Origin: an uncultured Bacteroidales bacterium
GTDB taxonomy: Bacteria > Bacteroidota > Bacteroidia > Bacteroidales > Muribaculaceae
Reading direction: 5' to 3'
Length of the DNA stretch: 64,000 nucleotides
NCBI GenBank assembly: GCA_949285735.1
Contig: CASEAQ010000010.1
Location: 1 to 64,000 of the forward strand
Shown: in pieces, positions 1 to 8,464 of the stretch
Layout of the letters: each line of letters opens with the position of its first letter
How positions within the stretch are numbered: position 1 is the first letter of the stretch
The notes under the pieces: generated by a model
Told to the model about the DNA's origin: nothing
The model's input: only the letters and a program-made list of their open reading frames with translations
The model's database searches: none
Made by a program: the position numbers and the translations under genes

Positions 1-19
1 CGTTCCCCGTTTGCGGTTG

Positions 20-52
20 CAAAGGTACTACCAAATTTCCCCACAAACCAAA
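20..52 (-). promoter_or_regulatory. Promoter reading out of the window to the left
   Basis: On the minus strand the -7 box TACCTTTG (plus 20-27) lies 21 bp from a TTTG -33 box (plus 49-52), matching the Bacteroidetes housekeeping promoter. It reads toward position 1, so its gene is outside the window. Confidence 0.5.
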
Positions 53-225
53 TTTTTTCGCAACTTTTTTCAAACTTTTTTCACCCCGTTTAACCAACCG
101 TCTATCCCACAACAACTTCCACAAATAAAATTTTTCCACAATTTTCTGCCCTAAAACATACACCCAACCCATATCCCACAAAAACACCCCCAATTCCCGA
201 AACAATATTTAACACTCAGCTACTG

Positions 226-246
226 AAAAATTCTCCGAAAAGGAGA
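226..246 (-). terminator. Likely terminator of the AlaX-like gene
   Basis: On the minus strand a TCTCC/GGAGA stem with a short loop is followed by ATTTTT, just downstream of the AlaX-like stop codon. The stem is short, so this is a moderate call. The rest of positions 53-225 is AT-rich with nothing else recognizable. Confidence 0.4.
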
Positions 247-250
247 CCGC

Positions 251-718
251 CTACCTGTCGAGGCGGAAAACGATGCGTTGCACACCACCCTCAAAACGGG
301 TGCTGCTGATGCGGAAATGCCCTATTTGCGACGTGTGCTGCACATGAGCACCTACGCACAGGCACTCGTCATAGTCGCCGATATGCACAATCCGCACCGT
401 CTGCGTGGCATCTTCGGGAAGCCTCGACAAGTCGAACCGCCCCTCGCTAAGGCTTCCAACCTCGGCAAACTCGAAAGTAACGGGCATATCGGCAGCAATC
501 ACTTCGTTTACCGCACGCTCCACTGCCTGCACTTCCTCGGCAGAAAGTTGCCTCGGCAGCGCATAGTCGCACTTCGACTTCTTCCTCTCTACGTGTGACG
601 ACTGTGCGCGCCGGCAACCAAACATCTTTACCATCGTTCCATTCAATATATGTTCTGCTGTGTGCATCGGCGCAATGCCGTCGTCTTTAAATTTATCGCT
701 TGCCTCGTTTATTTCCAT
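251..718 (-). CDS. AlaX-like alanyl-tRNA trans-editing protein
   Basis: This 155-aa protein matches the second additional domain of alanyl- and threonyl-tRNA synthetases, found alone in AlaX proteins that hydrolyse mischarged Ser- or Gly-tRNA(Ala) in the cytoplasm. The zinc ligands are visible: HTAEH near residue 19 (HxxxH) and CVGAH near residue 119 (a CxGxH variant). At 155 aa it is a minimal domain with no synthetase core. It is divergent from the cytidylyltransferase, with only about 33 bp between the starts. Family is clear; the exact substrate is not. Confidence 0.8.
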   Translation of the reverse strand: MEINEASDKFKDDGIAPMHTAEHILNGTMVKMFGCRRAQSSHVERKKSKCDYALPRQLSAEEVQAVERAVNEVIAADMPVTFEFAEVGSLSEGRFDLSRLPEDATQTVRIVHIGDYDECLCVGAHVQHTSQIGHFRISSTRFEGGVQRIVFRLDR

Positions 719-751
719 AAATATTACTACTTTTACAAAAAAACGAAACCG

Positions 752-1441
752 ATGAGCAATATATTATATTTGATACCTGCCCGTGGTGGCAGCAAGGGGA
801 TTCCGGGCAAGAACATCAAGCCGCTTGCCGGGCGGCCGCTGATAGCCTACTCGATAGATGTAGCCCGACAATTGGCAGACACTGCCGACATTTGCATCTC
901 GACCGACGACCCCAAAATCGCAGATGTGGCAAGAGCCGAAGGAATTGATGTGCCATTCATGCGCCCGGCAGCTCTCGCAGCCGACACCAGCGGCACATAC
1001 GAGGTGCTCTTGCACGCCCTCGACTTTTACCAAAGCCGCGGCAAAGAGTATGACACGCTGGTGCTGCTGCAACCAACCTCGCCACTGCGTACTGCCGACG
1101 ACGTGCGCCAGGCGCTGGCATTATATACCCCCGACATCGACATGGTGGTATCGGTAAAAGAAGCGGCAACCAACCCTTATTATAATGCATACGAGGAAGA
1201 CGGAAACGGATTCCTGCACATATCGAAAGGCAACGGCAACTACACCCGACGACAAGATGCCCCACACGTGTGGGAATACAACGGTGCCGTGTATGTGATA
1301 AACGTGGCATCGCTGCGAAAGATGCGGCTCGGCGAGTTCCGCCGCCGGCGTTGCTATGTAATGGACTCTGCCCGCTCGGTCGATCTCGACACTCCGCTTG
1401 ACTGGATGATTGCCGAAACAATAATAAATAACCAAAGATGA
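752..1441 (+). CDS. NeuA-family CMP-acylneuraminate cytidylyltransferase
   Basis: The 229-aa product starts with LIPARGGSKGIPGKN, the nucleotide-binding signature of enzymes that activate sialic-type or other 3-deoxy sugars as CMP-sugars for surface glycans. LLQPTSPLR near residue 100 is the second typical block. I chose the ATG at 752: it places this signature at the N-terminus, whereas the upstream extension from 650 is rich in Lys, Tyr and Phe and looks like leader sequence. Its stop overlaps the next start by 4 bp (ATGA), so the two genes are probably translationally coupled. The sugar substrate (sialic, pseudaminic or legionaminic acid) cannot be told; no synthesis genes for these sugars are nearby. 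Confidence 0.82.
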   Translation: MSNILYLIPARGGSKGIPGKNIKPLAGRPLIAYSIDVARQLADTADICISTDDPKIADVARAEGIDVPFMRPAALAADTSGTYEVLLHALDFYQSRGKEYDTLVLLQPTSPLRTADDVRQALALYTPDIDMVVSVKEAATNPYYNAYEEDGNGFLHISKGNGNYTRRQDAPHVWEYNGAVYVINVASLRKMRLGEFRRRRCYVMDSARSVDLDTPLDWMIAETIINNQR

Positions 1442-2148
1442 AACCTACAATAGTATTTGGCGACATACATGGTATAGGATTCTGGAAATGGGTGGTAGCA
1501 GAACACCCTACCGACCGAATCGTATTCCTCGGCGATTATCTCGACCCATATTTTTACATACCGAGCAGCCAACTGGTTGCAAACCTGCGTAATATCATCG
1601 ACTTAAAGAAGGAGCGCGGCGACGACGTAGTGTTGTTGCTCGGCAACCATGATGTACACTACTTTGACAACGAAGCCCCAAACAGCACAAGGCGAGACGA
1701 ACAGATTGCCTATCGAGCCAAACAATTGTTTGGCGAAAACCGTCACTTGTTTGCATTCGCATTCCAAGACGGCAACACCATATTCACACATGCCGGCATA
1801 TCCCAGCAGTGGTTTGAACAAGATTTCGGAGGAGACATAAACCGAAACATTGCCGACCAACTCAACAATCCAGCCAACGAACAGCAACGAAGAGCGATTT
1901 ACAACATTGGTTACTTGCGAGGCGGCTGCGACAACTATGGCGGCATAGTGTGGGCGGACATAAAAGAACTTACAGACCCGCTGCACGGCTACTCACAAAT
2001 AGTTGGTCACAACCGTGTCAAAGAGATAACCGAGCGCACAAGCACTGTGCCCGATACAAAAATCATCTTCTGCGATAGTCTATACAACCTCAACTACTTG
2101 CAGATAACCAGTGACGACCAGTACATAAAACGCCACCTGACAGCTTAG
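1438..2148 (+). CDS. Calcineurin-type metallophosphoesterase
   Basis: This 236-aa cytosolic protein shows the metallophosphoesterase motifs in order: GDIHG (residue 8), GDYLD (about 32), GNHD (about 68) and GHN near residue 190. These bind two metal ions and hydrolyse phosphoesters. There is no signal peptide. It overlaps the upstream cytidylyltransferase by 4 bp and ends 23 bp before the end of the convergent polA. Coupling to a CMP-sugar enzyme suggests a role in sugar-phosphate metabolism, but the family covers protein phosphatases and nucleotide hydrolases as well. Confidence 0.8.
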   Translation: MKPTIVFGDIHGIGFWKWVVAEHPTDRIVFLGDYLDPYFYIPSSQLVANLRNIIDLKKERGDDVVLLLGNHDVHYFDNEAPNSTRRDEQIAYRAKQLFGENRHLFAFAFQDGNTIFTHAGISQQWFEQDFGGDINRNIADQLNNPANEQQRRAIYNIGYLRGGCDNYGGIVWADIKELTDPLHGYSQIVGHNRVKEITERTSTVPDTKIIFCDSLYNLNYLQITSDDQYIKRHLTA

Positions 2149-2171
2149 CAATAGCCGTTCCCCCCCCGCCA

Positions 2172-4937
2172 TCAATGCGCATCGAGCCAATTGGTTGCCG
2201 CACCACAAGAAGCTGTAAGCGGCACACTGCCCTGATATGCTGCCTCCATCTCAGTCTTCACAATAGTTTCCACGCGGTCGAGCTCTTCGGGAATCACGTC
2301 GAAATTCAATTCATCGTGCACCTGCATAATCATGCGCGAATGCAACCCCTCCTCCTTGAAACGGCGATAGATGCGTATCATGGCAATTTTTATAATATCG
2401 GCAGCAGTGCCTTGTATAGGGGCGTTGATGGCATTACGCTCCGAGAAATTGCGCAAGTTGGCATTGCGCGAATTTATGTCGGGCAACACTCGCCGACGGC
2501 CATACAGCGTTGACACATAACCCATTTCATGGGCTTGCGCTATCGCTTTGTTGATATATTGCTTCACGCCGGGGAAAGTGGCAAAATAGCCGTCGATGAG
2601 CATCGTAGCTTCGGCGCGCGGAATCTCAAGCCGCTCCGAAAGCCCGAAAGCCGATATGCCATACAGTATGCCGAAGTTTGCAGTCTTTGCCTTCCGGCGC
2701 TGGTCGGGGGTGACACTTTCGATTGGCTCGTGATAGATTTTCGCTGCCGTGAGGGCATGAATGTCCTCGCCGTCGCGGAAAGCGTTGACCATCGTCTCGT
2801 CGCCGCTCATGTCGGCTACCAGCCGAAGCTCAATCTGAGAATAATCGGCAGAAAAGAACAGATTGCCACGCGCCGGGATAAAAGCCTTGCGAATCTCCCT
2901 GCCATCTTCGTTCCTCACCGGGATATTCTGGATATTTGGATTGGTCGAAGAGAGCCTGCCTGTGGCAGTCACCGTCTGGTTGTAGGTTGTATGTATCCGC
3001 CCCGTCACAGGGTTGATAAGCAAAGGCAATGCATTGACATAGGTCGAAAGCAACTTGCGGATGCCGCGTAGCTCAAGTATCTTCCCCACTATCGGGTGAC
3101 GGTCTTTCAGCTTGGCCAACACCTCCTCGGTGGTCGAGTATTGCCCTTTGCGCGTCTTTTTCGCTTTCGGGTCGAGTTGCAGGCGGTCGAACAACACCTC
3201 GCCTACCTGCGCCGGAGACGATGTGTTGAACTGCACACCGGCAAGTTCTATGCACTCGGCTTCGAGTATGTTCATCTGCTGCGTCAACTGCTGTGAAAAG
3301 TCATTGAGGGCTTTCACATCAATCCTCACGCCAGCCACTTCCATACTTGCCAACACCTCGATGAGCGGGAACTCGATGTCGAACAGCAACTTTTGCATTC
3401 CCAATTCCTCCACCCGGGCTTGCAACACGGGTTTTAACCGCAGGGCATAGTCGGCTTGCTCGCACACATACGCGCATAATTCCGACGGCGTGAGTTGCGA
3501 TACCTCGCGGTAGTTCTTCCCCTTTGGACCAGTAAGACTATCAAGCGCAGTGGCTTCCACGCCGAGGATTACGTCGGCAAGTCGGGAAATGGTGTGATTG
3601 GTCGTCTCTGGCTGCAACAAATAATGCGCAACCGATGTATCGTAATATTTCCCCGACGGCACTTTCACCCCGATGCTGCCAAGCATGATTATGTCGCGCT
3701 TCACATCACCGCTCGCAATCGTGCCACATTTTGAAAACACCTCTTGCACAGCCGAGGCTACAGCAGCTGAATTTTCCTTGTTGACAGGCACATACACTGC
3801 CTTCCCCTCATCGGTGGCAACCGCCACTCCCATCAAGTGTGAACGCATCGCCTCGTCGCCCGACGGCATTGCAGCAAAGCCGATGTTGCTCCCTTGCCGC
3901 ACCATTGCCGCAAGGTTGCCGGCATCTGCCAACACGCTATAATCGGCTACGACCTGCGATGGCGCAACCTCGTCGTCTTCAGTGTCGAACAGCGACCGTT
4001 GTGCAGGCTGCGGCTTCACTGCTTGGGCAGTGGCAGTCGTTGCCTGTGCGGTGGCAGCAGCCTCCTTGCCCAATATCCTTGTCAGAAGTGTTCTAAACTC
4101 AAGTTTCTCGAAGACTGTCCTCAGCGCATCGGCATCAATCGGACTACGCCTCAACTCTTCTTCGTTGAACTCGACAGGAACGTCGGTCTTTATCGTTGCA
4201 AGGAATTTCGAGAACTTTATTTGCTCAATATTGGCTTCGACCTTGGTTTTCAATGCCCCTTTCAGCATGGCGGTATTGTCAATCACCCCCTCAACCGAAT
4301 GGAACTGCTTGATGAGCTTTATAGCCGTCACCTGCCCCACGCCAGGACAACCAGGAATGTTGTCAACCTTGTCGCCCATCAGAGCAAGAATGTCTATTAC
4401 CTGTTCGGGGCGTTCCAGCTCATACTTGGCGCAAATCTCAGCCACGCCCCTCACCTCGAAGTCGCCACCACGCCAGCCTGGCTTGTATATGAATATGTTA
4501 TCGTCAACAAGTTGCCCGAAGTCCTTGTCGGGGGTCATCATATAGGTAATTATCCCCTCCTTGCCAGCTTTCTTGGCAAGCGTACCTATCACGTCGTCGG
4601 CCTCATAACCGGGCACTTCCACCACTGGAATACGATAGGCTTGCAATATCTCCTTGATGTATGGAACAGCCAACTTTATATCTTCGGGCGTTGCCTCTCT
4701 CTCAGCCTTGTAGCCTTCATACGCCTCGTGGCGGAACGTAGGTCCCGGAGGGTCGAAACACACGGCTATATGCGTGGGATTTTCCTTTGTCAACACCTCT
4801 TGAAGCGTATTGACAAATCCGAAAATCGCCGACGTGTTCATTCCGTTAGATGCAATGCGAGGCGATTGGGCAAGAGCATAATAAGCCCTGAATATCAAAG
4901 CGTATGCGTCGAGCAAGAAAAGACGTTTATGTTCCAT
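2172..4937 (-). CDS. polA: DNA polymerase I
   Basis: The 921-aa protein has the full PolA layout: an N-terminal 5'-3' exonuclease (about 1-290, with YEADDVIGTLA and ALMGDKVDNIPG), a 3'-5' exonuclease-like domain (about 330-520) and the family A polymerase (about 530-921). Polymerase motif A (DYSQIELRL), motif B (RRKAKTANFGILYG) and motif C (QVHDE) are intact. In the proofreading domain the DxE pair is replaced in IGFAAMPSG, where E. coli has FAFDTETDS, and the later YxxxD position reads YVCEQ. Repair synthesis and Okazaki-primer removal should work, but proofreading is probably lost. Confidence 0.97.
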   Translation of the reverse strand: MEHKRLFLLDAYALIFRAYYALAQSPRIASNGMNTSAIFGFVNTLQEVLTKENPTHIAVCFDPPGPTFRHEAYEGYKAEREATPEDIKLAVPYIKEILQAYRIPVVEVPGYEADDVIGTLAKKAGKEGIITYMMTPDKDFGQLVDDNIFIYKPGWRGGDFEVRGVAEICAKYELERPEQVIDILALMGDKVDNIPGCPGVGQVTAIKLIKQFHSVEGVIDNTAMLKGALKTKVEANIEQIKFSKFLATIKTDVPVEFNEEELRRSPIDADALRTVFEKLEFRTLLTRILGKEAAATAQATTATAQAVKPQPAQRSLFDTEDDEVAPSQVVADYSVLADAGNLAAMVRQGSNIGFAAMPSGDEAMRSHLMGVAVATDEGKAVYVPVNKENSAAVASAVQEVFSKCGTIASGDVKRDIIMLGSIGVKVPSGKYYDTSVAHYLLQPETTNHTISRLADVILGVEATALDSLTGPKGKNYREVSQLTPSELCAYVCEQADYALRLKPVLQARVEELGMQKLLFDIEFPLIEVLASMEVAGVRIDVKALNDFSQQLTQQMNILEAECIELAGVQFNTSSPAQVGEVLFDRLQLDPKAKKTRKGQYSTTEEVLAKLKDRHPIVGKILELRGIRKLLSTYVNALPLLINPVTGRIHTTYNQTVTATGRLSSTNPNIQNIPVRNEDGREIRKAFIPARGNLFFSADYSQIELRLVADMSGDETMVNAFRDGEDIHALTAAKIYHEPIESVTPDQRRKAKTANFGILYGISAFGLSERLEIPRAEATMLIDGYFATFPGVKQYINKAIAQAHEMGYVSTLYGRRRVLPDINSRNANLRNFSERNAINAPIQGTAADIIKIAMIRIYRRFKEEGLHSRMIMQVHDELNFDVIPEELDRVETIVKTEMEAAYQGSVPLTASCGAATNWLDAH

Positions 4938-5173
4938 AATAGTGATGCGTTGGCAATTTTTAAGGCACTAAATTAACATATTTCCGCCACACCGCCACCA
5001 CTTGCATCATTTTTTCTCCCAAAAACTCTCGGCATGGTTTCATTTGCCCACTTTTGCCGTTTATCCCCATCCATCCGACATAATCACTACAAAATCACAC
5101 AAAGGCGTAACGATAAAGTCAAAACAGTTTCTTATTTTTGCGCCTCAGATTCAACAATCAACACACTCTGAAA

Positions 5174-6079
5174 ATGTCAACATTAAAACAACGTTGCAAC
5201 ACACTGCGCAATGAGTTCAAAGCCCGGCTTGGCTACTCGCTCATCTCGGCAATCATCATAACCATAATTTTGCTGCTCATCAAGAAGTCGGACATGCCAT
5301 CAGCCGACCAGCACATCAGCCTCGGCATCGTGGCAGCATACGCAGCCATCGCCGTCGCCACCCACATCATATCCGATGCCATAAGCTACATCGTCGCCGG
5401 GTTCTCGATGAGTCTATCAACATCGTGGCAAGGCACATTCAACACCATTTTATCGATAATGCTGATGGGCGCAGCATTCTCATACGTCGAAGCAACGTCG
5501 CCCGGCGGCATTGTCATATTCTTCGATGGCAAGGGAAATTTGCCGCAAATACTGCTTTCCAACTATGTGCTGGCAATTATCGCAGCTACAATCACATCGT
5601 CGTTTGCGCGTAACAGTGAGCGACGGAAAGAAGAGTTGCGAATCAGCGAGGAGTGCTCGGCAATCAACGACTGCATAGCCCGCCGCAATGCCGAGAAGAG
5701 CAACGCCACTTGCCCGATAATCATGGATCAGATAATAAAATTAGACACCGCGGCTGCCAGCCACTCCTCCGAGTTTGCAGTGTGCGACATAATATATGCC
5801 CACAGAACCAGCAACCAGCATATAACGCTCGCCTACAACTGCGGACGGAAAGTGTGCAGGACGTGCATCGACGGCAACATCGCCGACCTGTTGCAGGCTT
5901 TTGCCAACTATAGCCAAATCATGCGCTGCCACAAGGACTACATTGTAAACACCGACCTCGTAAACCACGTCTCCTACAACCGCAACCAATACCTGCTGCA
6001 AATGCGCGGCACCAAGCACATCATTCCAGTGTCGCACAAATACCAGCGCATGATATACGACACTCTGACAGCCGAATAA
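5174..6079 (+). CDS. Membrane-anchored LytTR-family regulator
   Basis: The 301-aa protein has about four hydrophobic segments in its first 150 residues (near 15-35, 50-80, 95-110 and 135-155). Its C-terminus, about 200-300, resembles the LytTR DNA-binding domain, with CHKDYIVNTDLV and the HIIPVSHKY end typical of the family. It is probably a membrane-bound transcription factor. I chose ATG 5174 over an in-frame TTG at 5138, because that TTG lies in a -7-like box (TATTTTTG at 5133). The MATE transporter follows after 8 bp, so the pair is probably an operon, with the transporter a candidate target. Confidence 0.72.
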   Translation: MSTLKQRCNTLRNEFKARLGYSLISAIIITIILLLIKKSDMPSADQHISLGIVAAYAAIAVATHIISDAISYIVAGFSMSLSTSWQGTFNTILSIMLMGAAFSYVEATSPGGIVIFFDGKGNLPQILLSNYVLAIIAATITSSFARNSERRKEELRISEECSAINDCIARRNAEKSNATCPIIMDQIIKLDTAAASHSSEFAVCDIIYAHRTSNQHITLAYNCGRKVCRTCIDGNIADLLQAFANYSQIMRCHKDYIVNTDLVNHVSYNRNQYLLQMRGTKHIIPVSHKYQRMIYDTLTAE

Positions 6080-6087
6080 GTCTCCCA

Positions 6088-7395
6088 ATGAACAAACGCA
6101 TTCTCGCAATAGCACTCCCGTCGATCGTCACCAACATAACGGTGCCGCTGCTCGGGCTTATCGACATCACAATTGCCGGACACCTCGGACACACCGAATA
6201 TATGGGAGCAATAGCCGTCGGGGCTATGATGTTCAACCTCATTTATTGGAACTTCGGCTTCTTGCGAATGGGCACTGCCGGACTGACGGCACAAGCCTAC
6301 GGGCGCGGCGACAAGCAAGCCGCTGCCACAGTGCTCGCCCGTGCAACGGCGTTGGCTGCCACAATTGCAACAGTTATCCTCGTGCTGCAAGTGCCGCTGC
6401 AATGGCTGTTGCTGACGGTGGTAAGCCCGTCGCCCGAGGTGCTTGACTTTGCGCGGCAATACTTCTATATATGCGTCTGGGGTGCGCCAGCCATGCTCAT
6501 CGACATGGCACTGAAGGGGTGGTTCTTGGGTATGCAAGACTCCCGAACACCAATGTTCATGGCAATCGGCATCAACATCGTCAACATCATCACCAGCCTT
6601 GCAGCCGTATTCCTCCTCGACATGGGATTTGCGGGCATACCGATGGGAACGGTTGTCGCCGAATATGCCGGCATGGCTTATGGCATCACCGTCGTCTATC
6701 GCCGCCACAGGCACATATTGCGCAACATCGACTGGCGCAAGACGCTTGTTGCAAGCGAGATGCGGCATTTCTTCGGCATCAATGCCGACATATTCCTGCG
6801 CAGCGCATGCCTGATGGCAGTGAACCTGTTTTTCGTGTCGGTGGGAGCCCGCAGCGGCGATGTCACACTCGCCGTCAACGCGCTGATAATGCAACTGTTC
6901 ACTCTCTTTTCCTACTTCATGGACGGATTTGCATTCTCGGGCGAGGCATTGGCTGGACGCTACACCGGGGCACGCGACCGCACGATGCTGCGCAGTTGCA
7001 TTCGCCACATATTCGGTTGGGGAACGGCAGTGGCAATCATATTCATGCTCGCATATACCTTTGGAGCCGAACCGATTTTCGGCATAATTACCAACGACAC
7101 CACCGTCATCACGGCAGCCATGCACTATCGATGGTGGTGTGTGGCAATTCCTGTTGCCGGCATGGCTGGATTTGTGTGGGATGGAATATACATCGGGCTT
7201 ACTGCCACACGCGAGATGCTGGCAACCATCTTATTGTCGTGCGCCACATATTTTGCCCTATACTTCGCCATGCCAGCCGACATGGGTAACGACCGACTGT
7301 GGCTTGCCTTCATAGCCTACCTTGCCATGCGCGGCGTGAGCCAAACAGCAGTTTACCACTATCGGCTTAAACGCCACATCGAGCAATGGACTTAA
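6088..7395 (+). CDS. MATE-family efflux transporter (DinF-like)
   Basis: This 435-aa polytopic protein has about 12 hydrophobic segments and the MATE N-terminal pattern (PSIVTNITVPLLGLIDITIAG, then a conserved region around AQAYGRGD). MATE proteins export cationic drugs or metabolites in exchange for Na+ or H+. It starts 8 bp after the LytTR regulator gene and should be co-transcribed with it. The substrate is unknown. Downstream lies a large inverted-repeat region. Confidence 0.88.
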   Translation: MNKRILAIALPSIVTNITVPLLGLIDITIAGHLGHTEYMGAIAVGAMMFNLIYWNFGFLRMGTAGLTAQAYGRGDKQAAATVLARATALAATIATVILVLQVPLQWLLLTVVSPSPEVLDFARQYFYICVWGAPAMLIDMALKGWFLGMQDSRTPMFMAIGINIVNIITSLAAVFLLDMGFAGIPMGTVVAEYAGMAYGITVVYRRHRHILRNIDWRKTLVASEMRHFFGINADIFLRSACLMAVNLFFVSVGARSGDVTLAVNALIMQLFTLFSYFMDGFAFSGEALAGRYTGARDRTMLRSCIRHIFGWGTAVAIIFMLAYTFGAEPIFGIITNDTTVITAAMHYRWWCVAIPVAGMAGFVWDGIYIGLTATREMLATILLSCATYFALYFAMPADMGNDRLWLAFIAYLAMRGVSQTAVYHYRLKRHIEQWT

Positions 7396-7452
7396 ATCAT
7401 GCGCATCACGGGCTTTTCGATTGCATGGCTCCAGCAAAAACTGGAATCACTT

Positions 7453-7673
7453 CTTAAACCCAAATCGGTCATTAGACCGCTCAAAGGTCTTTTCTTTCTG
7501 AAAGAAGTGTAATAACAGTGTAACTCGGAATACTGTAGCACAGAGGGCGGCGAAGCCGTCCAACTATGCGCTAACCGACGGCGACGCAGCCCAACGTAGT
7601 GGGCAAGGAACCGTCGGACATCACCACCGCCACCCAATCCAGGGCCTCGAAGAGGTCCAACGGAGCCACTTTG
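7453..7673. repeat. Left copy of an inverted structured repeat
   Basis: This arm of about 220 bp matches the reverse complement of 7744-7923 over most of its length. It contains nested stems: CCGACGG (7575-7581) with CCGTCGG (7611-7617), enclosing GCCCA (7589-7593) with TGGGC (7600-7604). It also holds two small hairpins, CGGC-GAA-GCCG near 7550 and CCTC-GAA-GAGG near 7645, each next to GTCCAAC. Compared with the other arm it has about 35 extra bases (about 7470-7505). These include AGACC/GGTCT followed by TTTTCTTT, possibly the MATE terminator. It shows no protein-like ORF. Confidence 0.85.
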
Positions 7674-7743
7674 TAATTCTTGTGTAAAGAACAACGCACA
7701 TATCCGCCACATATTTGGCGGTTGTAATGCTGTTTAAGCACAG

Positions 7744-7923
7744 TCAAAGCGGCACGTTGGACCTCTTCGAGGCCCTGCTGCGTGGGTGGTTTCATTCCGA
7801 GGGTTCCTTGCCCCGATGGGGCTGCGTCACCACTCGGCTACGACATAGTTGGACGGCTTCGCCGCCCTCTGTGCTACAGTATTCCGAGCTACGCCGTTAT
7901 TACACTTGACCAATTTGGGTTAA
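7744..7923. repeat. Right copy of the inverted structured repeat
   Basis: This arm is the inverted partner of 7453-7673. The same stems are kept with changed bases: CCGAG (7797-7801) with CTCGG (7833-7837), and GCCCC (7810-7814) with GGGGC (7818-7822). The end hairpins CCTC-TTC-GAGG (about 7761-7771) and CGGC-TTC-GCCG (about 7854-7864) are conserved. The roughly 70 bp between the arms carries one more hairpin, CCGCCA/TGGCGG (about 7702-7719). The whole 7453-7923 block could form a large cruciform. Confidence 0.85.
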
Positions 7924-7990
7924 AAAATCTTGTCGCAACACATTTTTAACTTCAAAACTCCTTATATTTGCAGTATTAAACTCTATTTTT

Positions 7991-8374
7991 ATGACAAGCG
8001 GAAAAATAAAGACATATATACTCCTATCCATTTTATCGGTGCTGGCTGTTGTTAACGTGTCGTGCGTTGAAGAAGAGGTATATTATTTCAACGACCCGAT
8101 ATGGGGCAGCTGGATTCTCGCCTACGACAATTACGGCCCCGTATCGCCCGACTATGCCGAAGTGTATTATTTCGGTTCCGACGGTTATGGCTATTTGGAT
8201 TGGTATGACGAGTGGGGCACACGCTATGTTGACGACTTTTCGTGGACTGTCAACGGCGACCACCTTGACATATTCTATGTTGACGGAAGCTATGAATACT
8301 ACAACTACTACTTCCGCAACGGCAACCTCGTTCTCGATGACGGATACAATTATTTTGAATACCGGCGATATTGA
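7991..8374 (+). CDS. Small Tyr-rich lipoprotein
   Basis: The 127-aa product has a lipoprotein signal peptide (hydrophobic core at about 9-22, lipobox VNVSC with Cys25). The mature part of about 100 residues is very rich in Tyr, Asp and Gly and alternates like a small beta-barrel (GSWILAYDNYG, FSWTVNGDHLDIFYVDG). This resembles short lipocalin-like lipoproteins of Bacteroidales. A -7 box TATATTTG (7964-7971) lies 19 bp upstream. It is a single-gene unit closed by a strong terminator. Function unknown. Confidence 0.75.
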   Translation: MTSGKIKTYILLSILSVLAVVNVSCVEEEVYYFNDPIWGSWILAYDNYGPVSPDYAEVYYFGSDGYGYLDWYDEWGTRYVDDFSWTVNGDHLDIFYVDGSYEYYNYYFRNGNLVLDDGYNYFEYRRY

Positions 8375-8394
8375 CACCCGTATAATAAAGGACT

Positions 8395-8450
8395 AAACAA
8401 ATCAGCAGTTGCACAAGGCGGTAAAGCCATGCAACTGCTGATTTGTTTTA
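8395..8450. terminator. Bidirectional terminator
   Basis: A perfect 19-bp stem (8395-8413 with 8430-8448) has AAACAAAT at one base and ATTTGTTTT at the other, so it has a U-run in either direction. It separates the plus-strand lipoprotein from the convergent asparaginase gene. Confidence 0.9.
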
Positions 8451-8464
8451 TCAATAAAACTCCG

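Noticed and set aside
5974-7125. 383-codon minus-strand ORF
   Set aside because: It is the shadow of the MATE gene in another frame and has no family resemblance.
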